A DNA stretch of 6,235 nt from Wenzhouxiangellaceae bacterium (GCA_023258355.1 JALQZL010000088.1:1-6235); one strand, 5' to 3'; numbered from the stretch's first letter, positions 1-6,033 are shown. The notes: generated by a model from the letters alone, not told the origin. A program made the numbers and translations.

Positions 1-2
1 CG

Positions 3-347
3 CCAATAGTTGCCCTGAAACGAGTAAGCCAATCTTCCTTGCGTGTTGCGTGGTCAAACCTCGATAACTTCCTCAATCTGTTGAACAAAGATTGGGGTCA
101 GTATCGCAGCGGTCCTTCGTTCGGTCAGGCTGCAATTGTTCGTGCGGACTTGGTCTCAGCGGCTGACGTGGCTGCCAACGGCATCGATGGCGCCACTGCT
201 TTAACAGGTGACGAGTCACGTACAACCTGTCAGGCAGCTTCAGACTGTGTATACCGCTTCAACAGCTTCCGCGATCAGGACACCAGCTTCACCAGCGGTC
301 CTCGTTCGGTCTGGCAAGCACGTTTGACTTTCCGCTACGACTTCTAA
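3..347 (+). CDS. TonB-dependent receptor, Oar-like, C-terminal end (partial)
   Basis: The reading frame is open from the left edge of the window to a TAA at 345-347, so only about the last 114 residues of an outer-membrane receptor are present. The segment NLLNKDWGQYR, preceded by LDNF, resembles the conserved late-barrel motif of Oar-like (OmpA-related, carboxypeptidase-regulatory-domain) TonB-dependent receptors. The chain ends in alternating polar and hydrophobic residues with a terminal aromatic, RLTFRYDF, which is the usual last beta-strand signal read by the BAM complex. Two cysteines five residues apart (codons 228-230 and 246-248) lie in what would be a surface loop and could form a disulfide; that is inference. 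Such proteins import large or scarce substrates using TonB-ExbB-ExbD energy, but the substrate cannot be told from this fragment. The TTG at 39 is an internal leucine codon, not a start, because the frame continues upstream of it. Confidence 0.85.
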   Translation, partial: PIVALKRVSQSSLRVAWSNLDNFLNLLNKDWGQYRSGPSFGQAAIVRADLVSAADVAANGIDGATALTGDESRTTCQAASDCVYRFNSFRDQDTSFTSGPRSVWQARLTFRYDF

Positions 348-363
348 GTCCCGCAGAGAGTCG

Positions 364-380
364 CCCCAGCAGGTCTGGGG
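364..380 (+). other. Small stem-loop after the receptor gene
   Basis: CCCCAG (364-369) pairs perfectly with CTGGGG (375-380) around a 5-base loop, 16 bases after the receptor stop codon. It has no T-run behind it, so it is unlikely to terminate by itself. It lies 7 bases ahead of the strong terminator and may help protect the 3' end of the mRNA; that role is inference. Confidence 0.4.
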
Positions 381-387
381 ATGATAG

Positions 388-424
388 AAAACAAGAGGCC
401 AGCCCCGTGCTGGCCTCTTGTTTT
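388..424 (+). terminator. Intrinsic (Rho-independent) terminator of the receptor gene
   Basis: The arm AAAACAAGAGGCCAGC (388-403) is exactly complementary to GCTGGCCTCTTGTTTT (409-424), giving a 16 bp perfect stem with a 5-base loop. The GC-rich core closes the loop, and the distal arm ends in TTTT followed by ATT, the classic terminator layout. Because the stem begins with AAAA, it could also work in the reverse direction, although no minus-strand gene is seen to need it. It ends two bases before the -35 element proposed for sdaA, so it should separate sdaA from receptor transcription. Confidence 0.9.
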
Positions 425-425
425 A

Positions 426-454
426 TTGGCGAATGGAAAAGAAATCGTTACACT
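426..454 (+). promoter_or_regulatory. Predicted sigma-70 promoter of sdaA
   Basis: TTGGCG (426-431, 4 of 6 match to TTGACA) is followed by a 17-base spacer and TACACT (449-454, 4 of 6 match to TATAAT with the conserved TA and final T). The expected transcription start, about 7 bases after the -10, falls at about 461, which is the A of the sdaA ATG. The element stands between the terminator and the gene, where a promoter is needed. The hexamers are only moderate matches, and the call rests on spacing and location. Confidence 0.5.
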
Positions 455-460
455 AGCGCG

Positions 461-1831
461 ATGGCAGTCAGTATCTTCGATCTATTCAAGGTGGGCGTCG
501 GCCCGTCTAGCTCACACACCGTTGGTCCGATGCGTGCTGCGAGCATTTTTGCGTTGCGTCTGCAGCAAGCCGAAGTCTTATCCGAGGTTTGTCGTGTCCA
601 AGTTGAGTTATTCGGCTCACTGGGGCACACTGGCCGCGGGCATGGCACAGACCGAGCAGTCTTGCTCGGACTCGAGGGTGAAGTACCCGACCAAGTCGAT
701 CCTGATCACATTGGAACGCGGATGGCTGCGCTAGAAGACGGCGCACCCTTGATGCTTGGCGGGTGTCAGACCGTGCGTTTGAACCTCAAAAAGGACCTGG
801 TTTTTCACAAACGCCAAACCTTGCCCTACCATCCCAATGGCATGCGCTTTATGGCTTTCAATGCTGAGGGTGAGGTGTTGTTGACCAAAGAGTATTACTC
901 GGTCGGTGGTGGGTTCGTGATCAATACCGATGAGGCCGCCTCTGACCGGATTGTGGCGGACACCAGCCAGGTGCGTTATCCCTTCTCAAGTTGTGATGAG
1001 TTAATGACGGTGTGTCGAGAGCATCACTTGAGAATCGCTGAGGTGATGATGGCCAATGAAATGACGTGGCGATCGGAGGCCACTATTCGGTCTGACCTGT
1101 TGGCTCTGTGGTCGGCCATGCAAGGCTGCGTTGAGCGGGGGGTGTCCACCTCGGGTGTGTTGCCTGGCAGTTTGAAAGTCCAAAGGCGAGCGCCAAAGCT
1201 CTATGAGCGGTTGCGTTCTAGGGAACACAAAGAAGATCTGGATCCTCTGGATTGGTTGAACCTGTATGCCTTGGCGGTGAATGAAGAAAATGCCGCGGGT
1301 GGTCGGGTGGTGACCGCACCGACCAACGGCGCGGCGGGCATTATCCCATCGGTGATGCACTACTACCGAAGGTTCGTGCATCAAGCCAGCGAGGAGGGCA
1401 TTATCGAATTCTTACTGACCGCTGGTGCTATTGGCATTTTGTATAAAGAAAACGCTTCGATCTCCGGCGCTGAGGTCGGCTGTCAAGGCGAGGTGGGTGT
1501 GGCCTGCTCAATGGCGGCAGGCGGATTGACGGCAGCGTTGGGGGGAAGCTTGGCGCAAATCGAAAATGCCGCTGAAATTGGGATGGAGCACAATTTGGGG
1601 CTCACCTGTGACCCCGTGGCAGGCCTCGTCCAGATTCCATGTATTGAGCGAAATGCGATGGGGGCGGTCAAGGCCGTGAATGCCATGCGCATGGCGATGG
1701 CGGGTGATGGCAAGTACCATGTCAGTCTCGATAAGGTGATTAAAACCATGCGAGATACTGGCCGGGATATGAAAAGCCAGTACAAAGAGACCTCTCGTGG
1801 CGGTTTGGCAGTCAATGTGATTGAATGTTAA
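461..1831 (+). CDS. sdaA: L-serine ammonia-lyase (L-serine dehydratase), iron-sulfur type
   Basis: This enzyme deaminates L-serine to pyruvate and ammonia in the cytoplasm, using a [4Fe-4S] cluster in an aconitase-like way rather than pyridoxal phosphate. The product is 456 residues, the usual size for single-chain SdaA/SdaB (about 454-458). The N-terminus carries the family signature GPSSSHT (residues 14-20). The cluster cysteines are visible as C341 (in EVGCQGEVG), C383 (in LTCDPVAG) and C394 (in QIPCIERNAMG). The protein ends in a cysteine, C456. In the Legionella enzyme the corresponding cysteines are 343, 385 and 396, with a terminal Cys458 that folds back into the active site as the fourth cluster ligand; here all four have the same spacing. 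ATG 461 is chosen because homology begins there. The frame is open further upstream to a GTG at 407, but that lies inside the terminator stem. No Shine-Dalgarno sequence sits at a usable distance before 461, so leaderless translation is possible. Confidence 0.97.
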   Translation: MAVSIFDLFKVGVGPSSSHTVGPMRAASIFALRLQQAEVLSEVCRVQVELFGSLGHTGRGHGTDRAVLLGLEGEVPDQVDPDHIGTRMAALEDGAPLMLGGCQTVRLNLKKDLVFHKRQTLPYHPNGMRFMAFNAEGEVLLTKEYYSVGGGFVINTDEAASDRIVADTSQVRYPFSSCDELMTVCREHHLRIAEVMMANEMTWRSEATIRSDLLALWSAMQGCVERGVSTSGVLPGSLKVQRRAPKLYERLRSREHKEDLDPLDWLNLYALAVNEENAAGGRVVTAPTNGAAGIIPSVMHYYRRFVHQASEEGIIEFLLTAGAIGILYKENASISGAEVGCQGEVGVACSMAAGGLTAALGGSLAQIENAAEIGMEHNLGLTCDPVAGLVQIPCIERNAMGAVKAVNAMRMAMAGDGKYHVSLDKVIKTMRDTGRDMKSQYKETSRGGLAVNVIEC

Positions 1832-1846
1832 GGCCCACGCTTAACA
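1826..1846. repeat. Inverted repeat over the sdaA stop and the prfC -35
   Basis: TGTTAAG (1826-1832) and CTTAACA (1840-1846) are exact reverse complements separated by 7 bases. The left arm includes the last cysteine codon and TAA stop of sdaA, and the right arm contains the TTAACA proposed as the prfC -35 element. As RNA it would be an AU-rich hairpin without a following U-run, so a weak terminator at best. As DNA it could be an operator dyad. Neither role is shown by the sequence alone. Confidence 0.4.
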
Positions 1847-1869
1847 TCGAATTAAAGTACATACATAAT
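1841..1869 (+). promoter_or_regulatory. Predicted sigma-70 promoter of prfC
   Basis: TTAACA (1841-1846, 5 of 6 to TTGACA) and CATAAT (1864-1869, 5 of 6 to TATAAT) are separated by the optimal 17 bases. This is the best sigma-70-like pair I see in the window. The predicted start at about 1876 would leave a leader of only about 8 bases before the prfC ATG and would cut into the AGAAGG ribosome-binding site. Either initiation is a few bases earlier or prfC also relies on read-through from sdaA. Confidence 0.55.
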
Positions 1870-1870
1870 T

Positions 1871-1876
1871 AGAAGG
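1871..1876 (+). promoter_or_regulatory. Ribosome binding site of prfC
   Basis: AGAAGG is a 5-of-6 match to the AGGAGG consensus with a 7-base spacer to the ATG at 1884. It fixes the prfC start but overlaps the position where the nearby promoter is predicted to start transcription. Confidence 0.75.
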
Positions 1877-1883
1877 TTAGCGC

Positions 1884-3482
1884 ATGGCAGAGCGTCATCT
1901 CACCAAAGAAATGGAGGCACGTCGGACGTTTGCCATCATCTCTCACCCCGATGCGGGGAAGACCACACTGACAGAGAAGTTCTTGTTGTTCGGGGGGGCG
2001 ATTCAGTTGGCAGGCTCTGTGAAGTCTCGCAAAGCATCCCGTCATGCCACCTCTGATTGGATGGCGATGGAACAAGAGCGCGGCATTTCCATTACCTCAT
2101 CGGTGATGCAGTTTCCCTACCATGGCCGCGTGGTGAACTTGCTCGATACGCCAGGCCATGCTGACTTTTCTGAAGACACCTACCGTGTGTTGACGGCGGT
2201 GGACAGCGCGTTAATGGTCATTGATTGCGCGAAAGGGGTGGAGGAGCGCACCGTCAAGTTGATGGAAGTCTGTCGCTTGCGCGATACACCGATTTTTACG
2301 TTCATCAACAAACTCGACCGCGAGGGACGCGAGCCAATTGAGCTTTTGGACGAAGTCGAGGAGGTGTTGGGAATTGAGTGTGCGCCGATGACTTGGCCGA
2401 TTGGGATGGGCCGACGTCTTAAGGGCATTTATCACTTACTCGATGATGCCATTCATTTATACGAAGCAGGCCAAAACTATACCCGCCAAGAGCCGACAGT
2501 GATTCCAGGGCTCAATAGCAGTGAAGCGGATCAGGCTTTGGGTGAGTTGGCCCAAGAGCTCAGAGATGAGATTGAGCTGGTCAAAGGGGCCAGCCATGAG
2601 TTCGATCTTGAGCGGTATCTCAAAGGCGAACAGACCCCGGTGTTTTTTGGCTCAGCGTTGAATAACTTTGGTGTCACACCGCTATTAGATGCCTTTGTTG
2701 AGTATGCCCCAGCCCCGCAAGCCAGACCCACGCTTGGGCGCATGGTTGAGCCTGATGAGCCAAAGCTCACTGGCTTTGTGTTTAAAGTCCAGGCCAACAT
2801 GGACCCGGCTCACCGAGATCGGGTGGCGTTTATGCGGGTCTGCTCAGGTGTTTTCGAAAAAGGCATGAAGCTTCATCATGTCAGAATCAATAAAGAACAA
2901 CGCACCCATGGCGCACTGACCTTTATGGCAGATGAACGGGCCACGGCCGAATATGCTTATCCTGGGGACATTGTCGGTCTGCATAACCACGGCACCATCG
3001 CCATTGGTGACACCTTCACCGAGGGTGAGGCACTCCAGTTCTCAGGGATTCCGAGTTTTGCGCCTGAGCTGTTTCGACGGGTGCAGCTAAGAGACCCCCT
3101 GAAACTCAAAGCCTTGACCAAGGGCCTCACACAGCTATCAGAAGAAGGGGCGACCCAGTTTTTCAAACCATTGATCGGCAATGACTTGGTCTTGGGCGCG
3201 GTGGGTCTTTTGCAGTTTGACGTGGTGGCTTATCGGCTGTTGTCTGAGTATGGCGTAGAGGCCAAGTTTGAGAACGTCAACGTGGTGACCTGTCGCTGGG
3301 TGGATGCGGACGATGAGCGCGCCCTCGCTGCCTTTCGGTCCAAGAATGAGGGGCAATTGGCCGAGGATGGGGGTGGTCGATTGGTCTACCTGGCCCCCAC
3401 CCGAGTCAATTTGGCCTTGGCTGAAGAGCGCCACCCCGAAATCACTTTCAGAGCCACGCGTGAAGTCAGCGTCTATGTCTGA
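1884..3482 (+). CDS. prfC: Peptide chain release factor 3 (RF3), GTPase
   Basis: RF3 is a ribosome-dependent GTPase that speeds removal of RF1 and RF2 after the finished peptide is released. The product has 532 residues, against 529 in E. coli, so it is full length. The GTP-binding domain (about 1-280) shows the P-loop SHPDAGKT (20-27), the switch I stretch ERGISIT (65-71), DTPGH (88-92), NKLD (142-145) and the G5 motif GSA (256-258). The SHPDAGKT and EQERGISITSS forms separate RF3 from EF-G, LepA and TypA. An EF-Tu-like beta-barrel domain follows (about 290-390). The C-terminal domain contains the typical stretch QFFKPLIGNDLVLGAVGLLQ. The start is supported by AGAAGG (1871-1876), 7 bases before the ATG, and by homology. 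It lies 52 bases after sdaA and probably has its own promoter. No missing key residue or frameshift is seen. Confidence 0.98.
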   Translation: MAERHLTKEMEARRTFAIISHPDAGKTTLTEKFLLFGGAIQLAGSVKSRKASRHATSDWMAMEQERGISITSSVMQFPYHGRVVNLLDTPGHADFSEDTYRVLTAVDSALMVIDCAKGVEERTVKLMEVCRLRDTPIFTFINKLDREGREPIELLDEVEEVLGIECAPMTWPIGMGRRLKGIYHLLDDAIHLYEAGQNYTRQEPTVIPGLNSSEADQALGELAQELRDEIELVKGASHEFDLERYLKGEQTPVFFGSALNNFGVTPLLDAFVEYAPAPQARPTLGRMVEPDEPKLTGFVFKVQANMDPAHRDRVAFMRVCSGVFEKGMKLHHVRINKEQRTHGALTFMADERATAEYAYPGDIVGLHNHGTIAIGDTFTEGEALQFSGIPSFAPELFRRVQLRDPLKLKALTKGLTQLSEEGATQFFKPLIGNDLVLGAVGLLQFDVVAYRLLSEYGVEAKFENVNVVTCRWVDADDERALAAFRSKNEGQLAEDGGGRLVYLAPTRVNLALAEERHPEITFRATREVSVYV

Positions 3483-3501
3483 TGCCACACCGCGGTGGAT
3501 G

Positions 3502-3556
3502 GCCCCTCATCGGCCTCGCATTTTCGGGTAGGCTTATAGGGGCATCGACGGGATGC
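3502..3556 (+). other. Structured gap between prfC and the transporter gene
   Basis: The 102 bases from the prfC stop to the TTG at 3585 contain two stem-loops that cannot form together. The larger pairs GCCCCT (3502-3507) with AGGGGC (3538-3543), with an inner GCCT (3513-3516)/AGGC (3530-3533) helix. The smaller pairs GCATC (3542-3546) with GATGC (3552-3556) around a 5-base loop, and it shares bases 3542-3543 with the first. Neither has a clear T-run, so this is not a convincing intrinsic terminator. I find no convincing -35/-10 pair here, and the transporter gene may be cotranscribed with prfC. A regulatory role for the folding is speculation. Confidence 0.3.
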
Positions 3557-3570
3557 TGTGATACCACTTC

Positions 3571-3577
3571 AAGGAGG
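3571..3577 (+). promoter_or_regulatory. Strong ribosome binding site that sets the transporter start
   Basis: AAGGAGG is a perfect complement to the 3' end of 16S rRNA and stands 7 bases before the in-frame TTG at 3585. It would lie inside the gene if the upstream GTG at 3558 were the start. The site is therefore the main evidence for TTG initiation. Confidence 0.85.
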
Positions 3578-3584
3578 CGAGCCC

Positions 3585-4847
3585 TTGCTACAACAATTAC
3601 AAGGATTGATGGGGGTCGCGGTGATTCTGCTGCTGTGCTGGGGCTTGTCTGAGCGCCGAGACCTCATCGCTTGGCGCACCGCCATTGTGGGCATTGCCTT
3701 ACAGCTGGGTTTGGCGATCATCGTCTTGTGGGTGCCTGCTGGCGCGCGATTATTTGATGCGGTGGCTCAAGGGTTTGTGACCTTGATTGGCTTTACCCAA
3801 GCAGGCTCTGAGTTTGTGTTTGGTTCGATGATGGACACCGACCAGTTTGGGTTCATTTTTGCTTTCCAAGTGTTGCCAACCATCATCTTTTTTTCTGCTT
3901 TGATGTCCTGTTTGTATCACCTAGGCCTCATGCAAAAAATTGTCTCGGGCATGGCGTGGGTGATGGTCCGCTTGATGCGCTTATCAGGGTCAGAGTCGCT
4001 AGCGACCGCGGCCAATGTCTTTGTTGGGCAGACTGAAGCGCCTTTGGTGGTCAAGCCGTTCATTAGCAACATGACCCGCTCGGAGCTATTTGCCCTGATG
4101 ACCGGGGGCATGGCCACCATCGCAGGGGGCGTGTTGGCGGCGTATGTGCTGTTGCTCGGTGGCAGTGATCCTGCCATGCAGGCTTACTATGCCAAGCACC
4201 TGATTTCAGCCTCGATCATGGCCGCGCCCGCAGCGCTGGTGATGGCCAAGCTGATCGTGCCGGAGACGGAGATCTCTGAGACGCTGGGTGAGGTGAAAAC
4301 CCCTATTGATCAGCCCCATGTCAACTTAATTGAAGCGGCCGCTGCCGGGGCAAGTGAAGGCTTGAAGCTGGCCCTCAATGTGGGGGCGATGATTCTCGCT
4401 TTCTTGGCGTTGATTGCCATGCTCAATTGGCCACTCAATTGGTTGGGGAGCGTCTTGGGCGTCGAGGCGATGGCGGGTGAGCCGCTGTCTTTGTCTTTAT
4501 TGCTGGGCTGGTTGCTGTCTCCTTTGGCATTTTTGATTGGCGTGCCGTGGGAGGAAGTGGTGACGGTGGGTGGACTAATCGGCACCAAAATCGTGGCCAA
4601 TGAGTTTGTGGCCTATGTGGCGCTGACCGAGGTCCAAGCCAACTTATCCAACCGCGCTGTCTTGATCGCCACCTACGCGTTGTGCGGGTTTGCTAACTTC
4701 GCGTCCATCGCCATTCAGCTGGGTGGCATTGGTGGTATCGCCCCGAGCCGACGGCCTGATTTGGCCCGTCTGGGCCTAAAAGCGGTGGCGGCGGGGGCGT
4801 TGGTCTCCCTACTGAACGCCGCGTGGGCAGGGATTTTAGTGGGCTAG
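3585..4847 (+). CDS. nupC: Concentrative nucleoside transporter, CNT/NupC family
   Basis: This inner-membrane symporter brings nucleosides into the cell with Na+ or H+. The likely product is 420 residues, near the usual 400-425 for bacterial CNT proteins. Hydrophobic segments run through its length, starting with residues around 6-17 and 25-45. The central signature GQTEAP is at 148-153, preceded by N144. In the Vibrio cholerae CNT structure the equivalent segment holds the nucleobase-binding Gln, Thr and Glu, with the Asn at the sodium site. Further family motifs are GVPWEE (E323/E324), GTKIVANEF, and NFAS (N371, S374), matching the ribose-binding Glu, Asn and Ser. The gene ends LARLGLKAVAAGALVS plus a final hydrophobic stretch. 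TTG 3585 is preferred to GTG 3558 because of the ideal AAGGAGG. The family is certain; nucleoside preference and coupling ion cannot be read here, so the symbol marks similarity, not proven specificity. Its stop overlaps that of msrB on the other strand. Confidence 0.95.
   Translation: MLQQLQGLMGVAVILLLCWGLSERRDLIAWRTAIVGIALQLGLAIIVLWVPAGARLFDAVAQGFVTLIGFTQAGSEFVFGSMMDTDQFGFIFAFQVLPTIIFFSALMSCLYHLGLMQKIVSGMAWVMVRLMRLSGSESLATAANVFVGQTEAPLVVKPFISNMTRSELFALMTGGMATIAGGVLAAYVLLLGGSDPAMQAYYAKHLISASIMAAPAALVMAKLIVPETEISETLGEVKTPIDQPHVNLIEAAAAGASEGLKLALNVGAMILAFLALIAMLNWPLNWLGSVLGVEAMAGEPLSLSLLLGWLLSPLAFLIGVPWEEVVTVGGLIGTKIVANEFVAYVALTEVQANLSNRAVLIATYALCGFANFASIAIQLGGIGGIAPSRRPDLARLGLKAVAAGALVSLLNAAWAGILVG
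4844..4847. other. Convergent stop codons sharing CTAG
   Basis: The palindrome CTAG supplies the TAG stop of the transporter gene at 4845-4847 on the + strand and the TAG stop of msrB at 4844-4846 on the - strand. There is therefore no intergenic space, and I see no T-run hairpin close behind either stop. Transcripts from both sides probably run into the opposing gene. Confidence 0.9.
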
Positions 4848-5239
4848 GGGTCTTTGGGGCTGGGTTTAAACACCAAGGCCACTGAGTTAATGCAATAACG
4901 AAGCCCCGTGGGGGGCGGGCCATCGGTGAATAAATGGCCTAGGTGGGCATCGCATTGACGACACACCAATTCGGTCCGTCGCATGCCATGGCTGGTGTCT
5001 AAGCGTTGGCTGATGTTGGCTTCCTCAAGCTCATCGAAATAACTCGGCCAGCCGCAGCCTGAATGAAACTTGGATTGGGCATCGAATAAAGGCAGGTCAC
5101 AACAGACACAGTGATAGACCCCAGGGGCTTCTAGGTCAGTGTATTCACCACTAAAGGGTGGCTCTGTGCCTGCTTGGCGGGTCACCCGGTAGGCCTCAGG
5201 GCTTAAGCACTCACGCCATTGTTGGTCTGTTTTTTTCAT
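4844..5239 (-). CDS. msrB: Peptide-methionine (R)-S-oxide reductase MsrB
   Basis: MsrB reduces the R epimer of methionine sulfoxide in proteins, repairing oxidative damage with thioredoxin as the usual electron donor. The 131-residue product is a normal stand-alone MsrB, without a fused MsrA domain or signal peptide, so it should be cytoplasmic. The structural zinc site is complete: C44-x2-C47 and C93-x2-C96. The catalytic cysteine is C116 in RYCINS, and C62 in the SGCGWPS motif is the likely resolving cysteine. The HLGHLF motif (99-104) is also typical. The start is supported by a GAGAGGA ribosome site ending 6 bases upstream and by the ATGA overlap with the preceding methyltransferase gene, so the two are probably cotranscribed and translationally coupled. 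At its 3' end the TAG stop shares CTAG with the transporter stop on the other strand. Confidence 0.97.
   Translation of the reverse strand: MKKTDQQWRECLSPEAYRVTRQAGTEPPFSGEYTDLEAPGVYHCVCCDLPLFDAQSKFHSGCGWPSYFDELEEANISQRLDTSHGMRRTELVCRQCDAHLGHLFTDGPPPTGLRYCINSVALVFKPSPKDP
5236..5239 (-). other. ATGA start/stop overlap of methyltransferase and msrB
   Basis: Read on the minus strand, the ATG of msrB (5239-5237) and the TGA of the methyltransferase gene (5238-5236) overlap as ATGA. This is the standard arrangement for termination-reinitiation coupling and indicates one transcript for both genes. Confidence 0.88.
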
Positions 5240-6003
5240 ACCAAATCCTCTCGCTCGGCGACAAACAACATCCGCTCTGCATCCAATTCATAGGGCTCGC
5301 CTTGGTAATCGCCGTACACACCGAGCACTTTAAACCCGTGTTGCGCCAGCAGTTGGGTCATCTCGCCCGCTGACCAGATCCGATGAGAAAAGCTTGCCCG
5401 CTGGACTTGCTCGCCATCAATCAACAGCCATTCATTGTCTAGCCGGGTCAGGTCATCCACCAACAACGGCCGCTCAATGAGCAAGCGGCCATCATCGAGT
5501 TCGGTGAGGTGGACGGGCTCTAAGGTGCGACAAAGCGTCTCTAAGCCCACCAAGTCGATCATCAAACGACCGCCTGAGGCAAGGTTTTGGTAGACCTGGT
5601 CGAGCACCTGGCCATGATCGGCTTCGTCCTCAAAATAGCCAAACGTGGACCACATGATCATCACCCAATCAAAGTGCTCAGGGCGCTCGAAGTGCCGCAT
5701 ATCCGCCTCCACCACCTCAATGCGCGATTGTGCCTCGGCGGGCAGACTGGCTTGGCGGGCTTTGAGCTGGTCGAGCAGGGCTGGGCTGGTATCCACCGCA
5801 CAGACCTCAAAGCCCCGCTCAGCCAGGGGCAGGGCGTAGCGTCCTGGGCCACAGCCCAAATCCAGCACACGGCCACTGGTGACGCCTGCGAGCCTGATCA
5901 GGTCATCCAAGTGCGCCTGGGCCAATTCAAACCGGGCATCATCAAACATGAGCCCGCCAAATGCCTGCCAGAAGGCGTTTTGCAGATACCAGTTGCGACT
6001 CAA
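5236..6003 (-). CDS. Class I SAM-dependent methyltransferase, substrate unknown
   Basis: The 255-residue product has a Rossmann-type methyltransferase domain. Motif I is VLDLGCGPGRY (46-56), the strand-2 acidic residue is D71 in AVDTSP (69-74), and D101 in EADMRHF (99-105) is the adenine-side acidic motif. These bind S-adenosylmethionine. WSTFGYFEDE, starting at 118, takes the motif IV/post-I position and is common in a group of uncharacterised small-molecule or protein methyltransferases. A beta-rich insertion follows (about 150-215), then a C-terminal helix and strand. No transmembrane segment or signal peptide is seen, so it should be cytoplasmic. The start is TTG at 6003-6001: the frame has no ATG or GTG between it and the next upstream stop, and AGAGGA lies 6 bases before it. 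It shares ATGA with msrB. The neighbour suggests, but does not show, a link to stress or methionine metabolism. Confidence 0.92.
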   Translation of the reverse strand: MSRNWYLQNAFWQAFGGLMFDDARFELAQAHLDDLIRLAGVTSGRVLDLGCGPGRYALPLAERGFEVCAVDTSPALLDQLKARQASLPAEAQSRIEVVEADMRHFERPEHFDWVMIMWSTFGYFEDEADHGQVLDQVYQNLASGGRLMIDLVGLETLCRTLEPVHLTELDDGRLLIERPLLVDDLTRLDNEWLLIDGEQVQRASFSHRIWSAGEMTQLLAQHGFKVLGVYGDYQGEPYELDAERMLFVAEREDLV

Positions 6004-6009
6004 AGCAGT

Positions 6010-6015
6010 TCCTCT
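6010..6015 (-). promoter_or_regulatory. Ribosome binding site supporting the methyltransferase TTG start
   Basis: On the minus strand AGAGGA stands 6 bases before the TTG at 6003-6001. No ATG or GTG is in frame between this TTG and the TAA further upstream, so this site decides the start. Confidence 0.7.
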
Positions 6016-6033
6016 ATCATGTAGGGCTGGGTT

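Noticed and set aside
407..460. Longer SdaA start at GTG 407
   Set aside because: The GTG lies inside the terminator loop and stem, the extra 18 residues are not part of the family, and the ATG at 461 gives the usual length and N-terminus.
381..734. Open frame on the + strand over the terminator and the start of sdaA
   Set aside because: It begins within the terminator region and overlaps sdaA in another frame; the translation has no family features, while sdaA in the competing frame is unmistakable.
3488..3497. Palindrome CACCGCGGTG just after prfC
   Set aside because: It is a short perfect palindrome without a loop or T-run. A sequence this short can occur by chance, and there is no other support for an operator.
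4903..4916. GC-rich hairpin GCCCC/GGGGC downstream of the transporter stop
   Set aside because: It lies inside msrB, where it encodes the proline-rich stretch near the GPPPTG residues, and no T-run follows it on either strand, so it is not supported as a terminator.
6000..6020. Six-codon leader ORF (MIEELL) on the minus strand overlapping the methyltransferase TTG by four bases
   Set aside because: It has no ribosome binding site of its own, and its codons coincide with the AGAGGA site of the main gene; such short frames arise easily by chance.
5587..6024. 145-codon open frame on the + strand
   Set aside because: It is entirely antisense to the methyltransferase gene apart from its last bases. 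The minus-strand product has clear SAM-binding motifs, so this is a shadow frame.
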